The notes: generated from the letters alone by a model not told the origin. A DNA stretch of 64,000 nt from Marchantia polymorpha subsp. ruderalis (GCA_037833965.1 AP031355.1:10627501-10691500); one strand, 5' to 3'. Positions 34,177 through 44,919 are shown, numbered from the stretch's first letter. Translations and numbers: made by a program.

Positions 34177-35420
34177 ATCTGGACCAAAACTTTCTGCAAA
34201 GCGAGCTTCCTCGTGATTTAGGACGGCTGTCGAGGTTAGGAATCCTGAACCTGGAAGACAATCTGGATCTCAGCTACAACTTCAAGTGGTAGTTTGCCTG
34301 CGGACGTTGGGAGGCTGTCAAGTGCGAAGTGCATTTTCATCCGAAACAATATGTTCGAAGGAGAGCTCCCTCAATCTTTAACAAACATCAGCTTGCTCAC
34401 CTATCGGAAATTTCCGACAACAAGTTCAGTGATCCTTTGGATGCGTTGAGGAACTCAATAATCCTGCAAGTTCTGTTTCTAGGTAGATGAGATCTGGTCC
34501 AGAATTCATTCACGGGAAGCCTGACGGCTGAGATGGTGAGGTCGTGGCTGACAGTGCAGATTCTGGACCTCGGCTTCAATGCTACGATTCGGAAAGATCG
34601 CATAGCCCTAGATTTTATGACCCAACTCTGGTTATTGCGTTTTTCTGGAAACAACGTCGATGACCTGCAAAAGTTGTAATGGTTGTAATTGAATGACAAC
34701 CAGCTCACGGGAAAGATTTCCGTTAGATTGGTAGACATGCAGGATGTCACAGATCTAACAGGCTCCATACTCCAGCAGTTCAGCAACCTCATCAAGATCC
34801 AGGTCTTGTGATTGTATAGGATGAACCGAGTGGGAATCATTTCTCGGGGGTGCTGCCTAAGTTCTATGTCCTGAATCCTCAGCTTATAGCTCAATCCATT
34901 ATGCTATTCCATTCTTGTTGCAGATTCGTTCTATATGCGCATGTCGAGATCTATTTGAAGATTCCATAAACAAGACCTGTGAATCTTCTGCTTTCAGTTG
35001 CGGCGGTGATTTCGATCTTGGTCCCATCATTTAACGGGCAGAGTCGTGGAGTTCATATTTTCATGAAGGCGTTGGCAATAGGAGCTTCAGTTGGATTTGC
35101 ACCTGTCATCGATCTCATCACTTTGATACTAGCCTTCAGAAACAGGTTACTATGTCCAGAACATACTGTCTCTATCACCAGCATTCTCAGATCTACGTAT
35201 TGCAGACGAATTCATTCGATCACATCAATTTGGCTGACAGCGGGTGGATTTACGTAGAATCTTGTAAGATAGCCAGCTTGCGAGTGCAGATTACGAGCTT
35301 GTGCTACTAAGAGGGCAGTTTTTCTAGATAGTTTGAATCGGGTTGATAATATTTCAATAAACCTGATGAGATTTGTAACAGTTAATGGTGGAGGGTCTAC
35401 ATACCTCGCCTTAAGATCTA

Positions 35421-35559
35421 GTCATTGAATTTTAGGTTTACTTATTTATTTTTCGAAAAAAAATACACAAAGTAGGTCAAATTAGCTAGAATGACCATAT
35501 GGTAAATGATAATATAGGTCTATAACTTCCCCGGATCCGGTAGAATTTCACGAGTTAGA
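35421..35559. other. Junction between convergent modules 3 and 4
   Basis: Short AT-rich stretch; nothing recognised. Confidence 0.35.
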
Positions 35560-37260
35560 TCGGTACTCTAGAAATCTTATATAGGTCAGTTCCTTGAACT
35601 CTGCTGCACAAAGACGTTCAAAGGAAATATTCTGGCCGTTAGTGCTGGATGAGATGAAATTTCTCTCGCACTCCACAGATGTTGACTGATGCAAGAGAGA
35701 ACTGGAGGCTTCTTACGGCTACTTCTCTGTTATGGAAACCCTGGCAGAGAAACTAGCGAGAAAACATGCTAGAAGTAGAATGGAATGACCCGGTGCCATC
35801 GTGGCATCAAGGTGGGAGAGGAGGCTGGACTGATGGGATGAATACAATTTTGGCATTAATACATGATGCTCCAGAGCCCAGCATTTTCTGTTTCTCAAGC
35901 AAGTGAATGATATTTCAACAAAGAGTTGATGAGACTTTTACCATTTAAATGTGTTCATTGACTAAAGTAACATGCACCCGCGAGCCTTTGGACCTTTGGA
36001 CCGGTCTAGGATTTTAAGCATGAAAGGCAACGTAATGAAGACCCAAAGTTTTATGAGCTCAGCAGGAATTCAGAATGCCGGCGTAGAGACGTTTTGGTCG
36101 AGATGCCCAATACCTCTGATTAGATCCATTGATTAGAGAAGAAGATCGCATTTCGTAACATCAAAAAGCTTGGAAGAAGGCTGTTTTCTTTCGTTCACTT
36201 TGAATTTCACATCGATCTGAGGTATAATGCCGTGTAAGTTTTGAAAAATTGTGCCGAGAAGAGCGTCGTGACTGTCGTATCATGATTAAACTCTCGCAAT
36301 ACGCACAGGGTCCAAAGGACCAAATATGTAGTGCAGCGGGTAGACAGGAGAATTGTCTTGCAGACACCTCACCGACCGGCTGGGCTCGTAGCTCCCCATG
36401 GGTCTGGTCTGGCTCTGGAAAGAACAGGGCCTGGTTCGAGCGACGTAGATGTGCTACATCTAATAACATTGCTGCAGCAGAATAGCACATGCATTTATAG
36501 CATGTCACTGATCATCTCAAAACTGTTTTATCCGTCAAGCATACGTCCAACTTCACACTTGGAATTCCAGTATTACGGAAGTGATGTGTAAATAATTATC
36601 CCATGTTCATTATGATAACTATATTCAACAACAACTTTCAAACTATTTCAATATAATACTAAATAATTTACATGTAGTTTGAATCTGTTAAATCTCTTTC
36701 TTCTCATCCAGATATAATATATATATATTGTCTGTGTACAATCGCTCATGATGCTAATAATGAAGATGAAATATTTAAGATCCCCCATTTGAATTCATTG
36801 AAATGATGTTACACGCCAGTTTCTTTATGTCTCACGTCTTTCCAAGGACGGTGCTTAAATCATCGTTATTTTGTATTATTGTTCTTTCAAGCCGGTATCA
36901 GAATCGCTGGAAGCACAGCAGAATAGAAAAACATGTCATGGAGTTTGAATAACATCAGAGGCCAAAAGTGGATATTGTTATAAAAACAAGTCATGTAGCT
37001 GCAAGAATATACAATTCAAACACAGAACTCAAGACATCGAGTTCAAATGAGAGTCCTTTCGATAAGACAATGAGAGCCAATTCAAAGCCCAAACAAAACA
37101 GGCCTCAACAAAACAGCGATGAGTTGAGTGCTTCCAAGCACCTTTTGGCATCCTTTGGTTGAGCTGAAGAGCCAAACGTGTGACAGCATTTGTCGGAGGG
37201 CCACAACCAGAATTACACTCTTGGCTTATCTTTTCAATTTCATCCATGTTTTGCTTGAAT
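35560..37260 (-). pseudogene. LRR-receptor-like module 4 (minus, truncated)
   Basis: On the minus strand: the Cys-containing segment (37247-37029), the GCAGCAG..GCACATGCAT block (36470-36500), the GAGCTACGAGCCCAGCCGG block (about 36380), the region before the gene, and the start region (GGCACCGGGTCATTCC, about 35790) with its GENWPSE-like decayed continuation to 35600. The LRR part is missing. Frames are broken. Confidence 0.55.
37029..37247 (-). other. Conserved ORF segment of the module, copy 3
   Basis: ATG-started 72-codon frame with SQECNSGCGPPTNAVTRL, LALQLNQRMPKGAWKH and CFVEACFVW. Closely related to the segments at 28127 and 31770. Amino-acid positions, including three Cys, are kept in spite of many base changes. 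Confidence 0.4.
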
Positions 37261-38149
37261 AGTTGTTATAAGGAAATATTGCATTGAAAACTTGCACGTT
37301 GTACACGTGTTGTTAACTGTAGTATTAAACGAAAAAAGATTGTGGAAGCAAAAGTTTAATTACTTAGTCCATGATACAATCCTGAATAATATAGACTTAG
37401 AGTCACTGTCACATTTTTCTGGGCATGCTCTCAAAAATATTGGTGCGAAGTTTAGTCGAATCAGTAAATTATGTATTATGTAGATAAAAAAGACAGCAGT
37501 GAAAAGGAAAATTATTCAGATTCCAAAGGAGTTGAATTCCTATAAATTATTGTTTTAGATTATTAGGTATGTTCAGTAACAAGGAAAAGTCTCTCAAGTG
37601 GTGAAGTTATCAGACTTAAAGCAATTGAATACGTAGTGGAATTCCTATTTTTGACTTAAAAATCACCTAAGAAAATGAGATGAAATGTATGTATGCACAT
37701 CACATAAATTCCAAGTTCATTCATTGGGCTGAATTTGCTATTTAATAGTGTACAAATAGACAAATTGTGAGACAAGCCTGAAATTATGAAAGTGGAAGAG
37801 TTTAACTTGAAAGAAAGATGGAATCTTCTCTCGAGAAATTAGTATAGATTGAATTGCAAAATCACTACAAATATTTCCCTATTCTTAAGTATAAAAATTA
37901 TCAATTGTTCGGATAATAAATACGAAAGAACATTTTTAGTGAGTTTTTCTATTCCAAAAGTATTATACTTGTAGGTATGAGAGAATAAGTCTAATACAGA
38001 AACATTTTCAGAAAACTATATTCAATTTTAAATGTGTGAACTCTTTGATTTGTGATGAAGAAAATTATTGCATTGAAAACATACATTGAAGGAATTAGAA
38101 AATTCATCAAAGAAAAAATTATCATGAAATGTGCGATTCCATATATTTA
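37261..38149. other. Spacer between divergent modules 4 and 5
   Basis: AT-rich; nothing recognised apart from short chance ORFs. Confidence 0.4.
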
Positions 38150-39253
38150 TATCTTCAATAGAAGTTTCGTCTGCGGTTGGACACAGATGATATTTTTTGT
38201 ATATAATGATGAGGAGAAAGAGATTTAAGAGAAATCCAGCAGTAAAATAAATATATAAGTAGTTTGGATACCCCTTCTGGGTATAGTTATCCTGTTCTAG
38301 ATGAGATAATAACTTGAAGATAAATATCGTAAGAATGGAGTCCCAAATTCCATTTCCGGAATTCCAACTATACTTGACGGTTAAAGCTCTTCTGCTTTGC
38401 CATTGACACTTATTTTTTATACCTACTCACCCCTCTAAGTTAGGACGGTAGAAAGCCTTACTTGCATAGCAGGTACTCGTAGAGACAATGTCTGGAAAGA
38501 GTTTACGATAGTAGTAGATTTTAGTCCTGACGTGAGATGATATGCTGTATATGCATGTGCTATACTGCTGAACCACTGTTCAAAGACGTAGCACATCTAC
38601 GTCGTTAGAACCAGGCCCTGTTCTTTGAATTAAGAGCCAGACCTGGCCTATGGGGAGCTACGAGCCCGGCCGGTCAGTCGGTGGAGTGTCAATCACAGGA
38701 AGACAATTCTCCCGTCTACCAGCTGCTCTACTAATTTGGTCCTTCGGGCCCTGTGCGTGTTGTGAAAGGGTAAACGTTTAACAGTGTTTCAATAATGATT
38801 AAGTCAATAGTAACGACGCTTTTCTCGGCACAAATTTTCAAAACTTGCAACCCACGATACTTCAGATTGAAAAGCTCCCAGAAAGTCAACGAAAGAGGAC
38901 AGCCATCTGCAAGCTTTTTGCTGTTACGAAATGCGAACTTCTTCTCTAATCAATCCCGACCGAAACGTCTCTGTGCTGGCAGTCTATTCCTGCTGAGCTC
39001 ATAAAACTTAGGGTCTTCATTACATTTCCATTCATGCTTATAGTCTTAGACCTGTCTAAAAGTCAAAAGGCTCGCCGGTGCATGTTATTTTAGTCAATGA
39101 ACAGATCGAAATGGTAAAAGGCTCATTAACTCTTTGTTGACATTTCATCCACTTGCTTGAGGAACAGCAAACGCTGGGCTCTGGGAGCAACATCTATAAA
39201 TGTCAGACTTGAATCCCATCAGTCCAACCTTCCAATCCCACTGTAACCTTGAT

Positions 39254-39282
39254 CCTGGCATCAAGGTTACCTTGATGCCAGG
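39254..39282. repeat. Perfect 14-bp inverted repeat before the module-5 ATG
   Basis: CCTGGCATCAAGGT, one base, then ACCTTGATGCCAGG, ending directly before ATG 39283. Confidence 0.9.
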
Positions 39283-39531
39283 ATGGCACCGGGTCATTCC
39301 ATTGTACTTCTAGCATGTTTTCTTGTTGCCTCCCCTGCCACGGTTTCCATCGGAGAGTTCTGGCCGTCAGAAGCTTCTCGTTCTCTCATGTATCAGTCAA
39401 CATCCGCCGAGTCTGATAGAAATTTCATCCCATCTAACAGTTATTGCCATAGTCTCTCCTATGAGCGTCTTTGTGCAGCAGAGTTCAAGAATACGGACCT
39501 CGATGATCTAGAAAATCGAGGATTACAGTTG

Positions 39532-39602
39532 CATGCGTCAAAGATCCATCACATTCAAGAGAGATACAATCCCTCTCGACTGTGATGGATCTTTGACGCA
39601 TG
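39532..39602. repeat. Perfect 22-bp-arm hairpin in module 5
   Basis: Arms 39532-39553 (starting CATGCGTCAAAGATCC) and 39581-39602 pair at all 22 positions, with a 27-base loop. Module 3 has a single arm at the same place. Confidence 0.9.
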
Positions 39603-40010
39603 ATGATCTTGAAACCGACTCCAGGTCCCATGCTGTCTCACACGCAGTTTCGTTGGTGGAAGTTAGCTTTGGGTAAGTAAAAGAAGCTCGATCCGTTTTA
39701 CGATTGATGTATTCTAGATTGTGACCAAACTTACCAGAATGAGCAGATGGAACTTCTTATTAAAAAATAATTAATATTTCTTAAGATTTAGTTATGGTGT
39801 GAAGTTACTTTTTGAGGGAGCTGATGCCCTTTTTCTATTCAAGGACTGGATCGGGGACTATTCGGAGGTGCCTTGGATGATTCGACTCCTGACAAACGAT
39901 TAGAGTACTGTTCGTGGACCAGAGGCACCTGCAATCGTCAGCTGCATGTTACTGTTCTCCACTTTTCTTCGCTTTATTTGACTGGCTCGCTGGGTCCTTC
40001 GTTGTGCAAT

Positions 40011-40201
40011 CTTCCTTACCTCAAAGAGCTCCATCTGGACCAAAATTCGACCGCTCTCGAGATAACGAGTCCTGAACCTGGAAGACAATCTGCTCTACGG
40101 AAATATTCGTGAAGAACTGGACAATCTTACAAGCCTTCGGTACTGCGGTTCAGGACTCGTTACCAGTTTTGGTCCAGATAGAGCTCTTCAAGGTTCGGAA
40201 G
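40011..40201. repeat. Imperfect fold-back, about 55-68-bp arms, in module 5
   Basis: 40147-40201 is a reversed copy of 40011-40078 with one internal gap and a few mismatches (shared: ATCTGGACCAAAA and TAACGAGTCCTGAACC). It interrupts the LRR reading frame. Confidence 0.8.
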
Positions 40202-40530
40202 TTTAGGGTTTAGTTCAAGAGTTTTGGGGGGCAACTTTTTCACCGCAAACCTGGTCCATGTCAGGTCCACAACATGGTCTGAATTATCATGGTTCTTTGC
40301 AAATGGGAACTCATTTACTGGAACATTTCCTTGGGTCTTTCTCTATTGTCGCACCTTGGTGACGTTGGATCTCAGCAACAACAACTTCAGTGGTAATCTA
40401 CCTGCGGTCCTTGGGAGGCTGTCAAGTGCGAAGGACATCTTCATCCGCAACAATATGTTTGAAGGAGAGCTCCCTGAATAATTTACAAACATCAGCATGC
40501 TCTGTTGATTTGCAGGTCCTGCTGCAACCT

Positions 40531-40604
40531 GATCACACCTGCTGATCACACAGAACACAGACAAACTGATCACACCTGCTGATCACACAGAACACAGACA
40601 AACT
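40531..40604. repeat. 37-bp tandem duplication inside the solo LTR
   Basis: GATCACACCTGCTGATCACA... occurs at 40531 and 40568, identical over the unit. Confidence 0.9.
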
Positions 40605-40756
40605 GTAGTGCTGTAACCTGTACAACAGGGGAGAGAACTAAACACAAGAGCCACAGAGCTCACGCGAGAACTCACTCAGAACTGAGCAAACTGATGTAGT
40701 GGAAAAATGACTTACATCCTTTTCGTATAAAGAGGGGTTTATATACAACTTACACT

Positions 40757-41036
40757 AACGTGAGAGTTTGACACGTACATACTAGTCATAAAGAGCACGT
40801 AGTAACCATGCCCTACTTTTTGAACTTACTATTGAACTTACTATCGTAACATGAACTCCACGCAGGAGTTAAAACTACCTAACTTCACCTGACTATAACG
40901 TGAGAGTTTGACACGTACATACTAGTCATAAAGAGCACGTAGTAACCATGCCCTACTTTTTGAACTTACTATTGAACTTACTATCGTAACATGAACTCCA
41001 TGCAGGAGTTAAAACTACCTAACTTCACCTGACTAT
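40757..41036. repeat. 140-bp tandem duplication inside the solo LTR
   Basis: Two almost identical units begin AACGTGAGAGTTTGACACG (period 140). The only difference I noticed is CACGCAGG against CATGCAGG. A recent duplication. Confidence 0.9.
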
Positions 41037-41204
41037 AACACGCGTGTACAGGAAGCAAGCAGTATGCTAAAGATAGTTACCACCTGCAGATACAAATAGA
41101 TTATACTTAAAACTTAGAAGACAACAAAGATTATCTATCATGCTCATCTATCTGAACCTTTCCGATAGCAAGTTCAATGGTCCTTTGGATGCTTTGAGGA
41201 ACTC

Positions 41205-41236
41205 TGTAATAACCCACCAAAGGCTGAAATTGCAGT
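41205..41236 (-). mobile_element. 32-bp stub of a reversed GC-rich element (right end)
   Basis: TGTAATAACCCACCAAAGG begins right after module-5 sequence ..GAGGAACTC. At the same spot the uninterrupted module 3 reads GAGGAACTCAATAATCC (about 34448), so this is an insertion point. Only 32 bp remain before another element starts at 41237. Confidence 0.7.
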
Positions 41237-42240
41237 TGTGGTAACCCACTTTTGGTATTTATGCGGAATTTAAAACATTTTTGGAAAACTGTACCGCAAC
41301 AGCAGTGTAAATAGCGATCGGTACATTTAAATAGAGTGAAACTGGATGATCTCGGAGAATCTCGTAGAATCTCGTAGAACCCAGGATTTGGGCGCAATGT
41401 TCAGAACCGGCGCCGCCCTGAACGATGGGCTTTGAAGGAGTTCCCCTTCGGCGCAAGGCGCATAATCCGTCTTCGGCACTACGCCTTTGGCGCTAGAGGA
41501 ATGCCTCAGAATCTATGCAATTCCCGAACGCCTTGAATTTGTTAGGGTCTCGTGGGAAAGAGCTTGGCGCGCTGGTTCTAACGAGCCCAAGAACGCCTGG
41601 AACGGATCAGGACTCAGGGAGTTGTGACGGTCGGAAGATACGAAGGCTTTCGCCTACGCATAGGCGAGGGAAGTTCGCATAGGCGAAATGGGTTTGACGT
41701 CGGCGGGGAGTCCGCCGAGAATGCCGCCTACGCATAGGCGGGGAGGACTTGTACCTACGCATAGGCGGACGGAGATCGCCTACGCATAGGCGCTTCGCCC
41801 TCGGCGAGAAATCCGCCTTCGGCCCTAGAATCCGCCTTCGGGGTTGGAACTTGTACGGCGCCTTCGGCGCCAGCGCATCATGGTTAGGTGAGGACCCAAC
41901 GGAGTAGCGAAATCCGTACGGACGGAACGGACGAGTGCGCCTTTGGCCGGTTGGGATTTCGGAGACAAGAGCGCCGACGGAGAGGCGAGAGAGATGGACA
42001 GACTGGACGGAGTCCTGTGGTAACCCACTTTTTGTTTTTCGTCGGAACTAAAACATTTTTGAATAGTAAGTACCGCGGCAGCAGCTGTAAATAGTAATCG
42101 GTACACGAAACCAGAGTAAAAAGAGTATAGAGGACAGTCAAGGGGTTTTGGGCTTAGGCCACAGTGGGACGCTTGGGACGGAACGGGCGGTTCATGCTGC
42201 AGGATCCGCTTCAAGCACCTTCGGCGGTAGATCACTCATA

Positions 42241-43008
42241 ACTTTCTCAATTCGTAACGCTTTGAGTTGCTTTGGGTCTTGTTGGAAAGAACTCGACGCG
42301 CTGGTTCTAACGAGCCCAAGGACTTGTGAAACGGATGAGAGGTCACTGAGTTATGAGTGTCGGAAGTTACTGATGGGGGGCCTTCGGCGGAAGAACCGCC
42401 GGAAGATGCGCCTTCGGCAGTAGACGCCTTCGGGTCAACGCCTTCGGCGATGCGGGAGAGTGCATTCGGCGGAAGAGTGAATCCCTCATAAATTTCTCAA
42501 TTTCTCTTTATTAGGATCTCGTTGGAAAGAGCTCGACGCGCTGATTCTAACGAGCCCAAGAACGCCACGAACGGATGAGGACTCCGGGAGTTATGAAGGT
42601 CACAAGATACTCAGCTTCTCGCCTACGAGTAGGCGAGGAAAGTTTGTCCTATGCGCGGACGAGAGAAGTCCGCCTACGCGTAGGCGCTTCGGCGTCGGCG
42701 GAAAATCCGCCTTCGGCCCTAGAAATGCGCCTTCGGGGTTGGAAATTGTACGGTGCCTTCGGCGCCAGCGCAGCAGCGCGGACGGACGCGGACGCCTGCG
42801 AGTAGGCGGCTTGCGACGCGGACGCGAACGCCTGCGAGTGCATAGGCAAACGCCTTCGGCGGAAGAGTAAAACCGTAATAACTTTCTCAATTCTTAACGG
42901 TTTGACTTGGTTAGGGTCTCGTTGGAAAGAACTCGACACGCTTGTTCCAACGAGCCCAAAAACGTTTCGAACGAAGCAGGGGTCTGTGAGTTATGAGCGA
43001 CGGGGGTG
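42241..43008 (+). repeat. ~110-bp leader block repeated three times in the short derivative
   Basis: Each unit has ..CGTTGGAAAGA.CTCGACGCGCTG.TTCTAACGAGCCCAA..GAACGGATGAG and ends in GTTATGA; units at about 42241-42370, 42481-42607 and 42881-43008. Long copies have one (for example 385-480, 51085-51190). Confidence 0.8.
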
Positions 43009-43339
43009 ACTGTTATAGATAAGAGACTCCATGCGGACGGGAGACTGCCTGCGCATAGGCGAGACTCACCTCCGGTGCAGCGCAGGAAAGGAAAGGAGCC
43101 GGCGGAAGATCCGCCTTCGGCTCAAGGGACTTCGGTGCCACGTGGCACAAGATTCCCGATGGCGGAAGTTGGCGGGATTATGTCAAGTGTGGGACGCAGA
43201 ACGGCGGGGCCCATATCTTGGCAATGGACGGTCGGATGGATCTGAAATTTTGTGGGGCCGTTGATCTTAGCCGGCCACGCATGCGTGCAAATTTTCAGCC
43301 TCAAATCTTGGATGGAAAGGCGCTCGCGGCTCTGTACAG

Positions 43340-43385
43340 TAGGTTTAGGATTCAGATTTAGGGTTAGGGTCAGATTTAGGTTGTA
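43340..43385 (+). repeat. Telomere-like bases inside the short derivative
   Basis: TTTAGGATTCAGATTTAGGGTTAGGGTCAGATTTAGG: degenerate TTTAGGG/TTAGGG units. The same occurs at 63100-63140. Too short and degenerate for a real telomere. Confidence 0.6.
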
Positions 43386-44239
43386 AGTTAAAGGGGAAGG
43401 CATCCGCCGACTCCTCAGGTGTAGGATCTGTTGCGGCTCGCACCATGGCATTGCAGTGTAGTGTAAGTAAGGACTTAGAAGGTATAAAGTAGTTCAAGGC
43501 GTCTTGCCTTGTGATCTTTCCCAACATCAGAAGTGTAGATCAGGAACTCATTTTCTTTGCGTGTTTGTGTCCTTAGTTTTGTCACCACGCACGAGGAGCT
43601 ACACCTTAGCAATCCGCATTGTGTAGCTGAAGGCCTTCGGCCGAATGTTCAGAGCTAGTACATTGGTTAGAGACTTGAGTAGTTCGGATCTACACCTGCG
43701 GGTGATTGCCAATGCTCAGAGCAAGTGACTAGTTAGATACTTGAAAAGTTTCGCCCCTACACCTTCGAGTGTTTGATCCTAATTGTACTCCTTCGGGATT
43801 TTTCCCCTGAATGCCAAAGTGAAGTTTTGCTACTTTGTGTAAGCCTTGGTTGTAAATTCAGGTTACGCTGCAGCAGGTGCCTGTGAGGTAACCCCTGTAG
43901 TATTTCTGGGAATGACAAGTGCCTAAGAATTCAAACTCTTCAATAGACTGTTATGGTGTGTTACTGGAATGTTTCTTAGTGAGTCCTTTTGTGCGGACCT
44001 GTGTTCTCTGCGCGTTTTGTGAGTTGAGAGTGTTGTTCACCGCGTATGAGTGACTTTGATCCGAAGTAGGCAGTCCAAACCGGGTTTCCTACGCTAGCAG
44101 CAAGCTAGTGGAAGTGTTGTAAAAGCCGGAGTTGGGAGTCACTACCCGCAGCTTCGCTGAGTGTACTCTTGAGAGACCTTCCCCCTGAAATCTTGAGTAG
44201 AGGTCCTAACGGATCTCTGGGTTGTGTTTCTATAGTTTC

Positions 44240-44265
44240 AGGTGTGTGTGTGTGTGTGTGTGTGT
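44240..44265. repeat. (GT)n run in the element 3' region
   Basis: Present in every copy at the same place but with different lengths (longest here; shorter and interrupted at 5240). Confidence 0.9.
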
Positions 44266-44466
44266 TACGCTGCACTGTGCGACCTCCGAGTGCGCTCCGA
44301 GTGAACACCTGCAGTATTTCTGGGAGTGACAGTCGCCTGAGAATTCAAACTCCTCAATAGTCTGTTAAACGTGACACTTTGTACCCTGTGTGTTCCTCTG
44401 TCCTTGTGGGTTCGACCTTTCTACCACTATATTGCAGTTTTAGCCTTTAGTGGGTTATTACAAGTC

Positions 44467-44484
44467 CGTTGACCGCGGTCAACG
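44467..44484. repeat. Perfect 18-bp palindrome
   Basis: CGTTGACCGCGGTCAACG in the leader of copy A, right after the nested element. Kept over 16 bp at 61298-61313, about 14 bp at 51586, and degraded at 899 in copy 1. Confidence 0.9.
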
Positions 44485-44919
44485 CCTTCGGCACATGCGC
44501 CTTCGGCGCTGCGCCTACGGCGAGGGATTGCGCGGACGAGCGTTTTGTGTGTAGACGGATTTCGCCTACGCATAGGTGAGCGCCTACGCACAGGCGGATG
44601 GAGTTCGACGCCGGCGGAAACTCCGCCTACGCAGAAGGGAGTTCGGTTTTTGTCCTATGCGCGGACGAACGCCTTCGGCGGAGCAGGACTAGCCAAGTCG
44701 AAGTACGGATGAATGTAGCGCGTCGGCGAGAAATCCGCCTTTGGCGCTGCGCGACCATGGCCGCGGCGTAGTACGCTGGCGGAGTTCACATTGCCAATTC
44801 GAGCGTGTGAGTGAAGGCGCGTCGGCGGAGCGTGAAGTTGCGCGTGAGAGAGAAGGCCGTTATACCTCGGAGCCGGCGCAGCCATCAAGTGATTCGTCTT
44901 TCACGATCGAGAGCCGACC

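Larger units (their letters stand above)
31560..35420 (+). pseudogene. LRR-receptor-like module 3 (plus, longest copy)
   Basis: In order: the TTTATGTTTGAAAGTCATCT block (31580), the Cys-containing segment with an in-frame stop (31770-31980), a 105-bp tandem array (32341-32757), the GAGCTACGAGCCCGGCCGGTCAG block (32830), a start region (33386-33703: CHSTVLVTCFLAGFSAKVSMGENWPSEASSS, LCAAEFKESDLHHLESR), then LRR-cap and LRR remnants (33920-34900; for example LRR-like sequence at 34330-34450 matching LGRLSS..FIRNNMFEGELP of module 5). Many stops and frame changes. The 3' part (34979-35257) has an open frame, LLLSVAAVISILVPSFNG, that could be a transmembrane remnant. Confidence 0.6.
40503..41140 (-). 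mobile_element. Solo LTR (638 bp) with 5-bp target duplication
   Basis: Starts TGTTGATTTGCAGG and ends TTATCTATCA; TGCTC is present on both sides (40498-40502 and 41141-41145). The sequence on either side joins into continuous module sequence matching module 3. No internal retrotransposon region is present. Read on the minus strand, TATATAAACCCC is followed by a plausible R/U5 part, so minus is the likely direction. Known: solo LTRs arise by recombination between the two LTRs of a retrotransposon. Confidence 0.85.
38150..41204 (+). pseudogene. LRR-receptor-like module 5 (plus), split by a solo LTR
   Basis: Contains the GAGCTACGAGCCCGGCCGGTCAG block (38658), ATG at 39283 with a signal peptide (MAPGHSIVLLACFLVASPA) and GEFWPSEASRS, LCAAEFKNTDLDDLENR; then the LRR cap (EYCSWTRGTCNRQLHVTVL), LYLTGSLGPSLCNLPYLKEL (39873-40112), and LRR units LVTLDLSNNNFSGNLP, LGRLSSAKDIFIRNNMFEGELP (40224-40481). 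Frames differ between pieces and stops intervene. The gene is cut at 40503 by a solo LTR and again at 41205 by the GC-rich element cluster. It looks like the N-terminal half of an LRR receptor protein. Confidence 0.65.
42016..44462 (+). mobile_element. Short (2.4-kb) internally deleted derivative, nested in copy A
   Basis: TGTGGTAACCCAC at 42016, ..GGGTTATTACA at 44462, AGTCC on both sides (42011-42015 and 44463-44467). Inside, the ORF is reduced to about 43046-43140 (SPPVQRRKGKEPAEDPP-like). A 110-bp leader block occurs three times, and 43140-43440 is foreign to the long copies and includes telomere-like bases. The 3' region is full. Its own target duplication shows that it moved as a unit, so ends plus 3' region are enough for mobility in trans. 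Confidence 0.85.

Noticed and set aside
34979..35257. Independent membrane-protein gene
   Set aside because: It sits at the 3' end of LRR module 3 and is better read as a leftover of that gene; the open frame begins without an ATG of good context.
43340..43385. A telomere or ancient chromosome fusion point
   Set aside because: Only a few degenerate units, and the same stretch is repeated inside another element copy, so it travels with the element.
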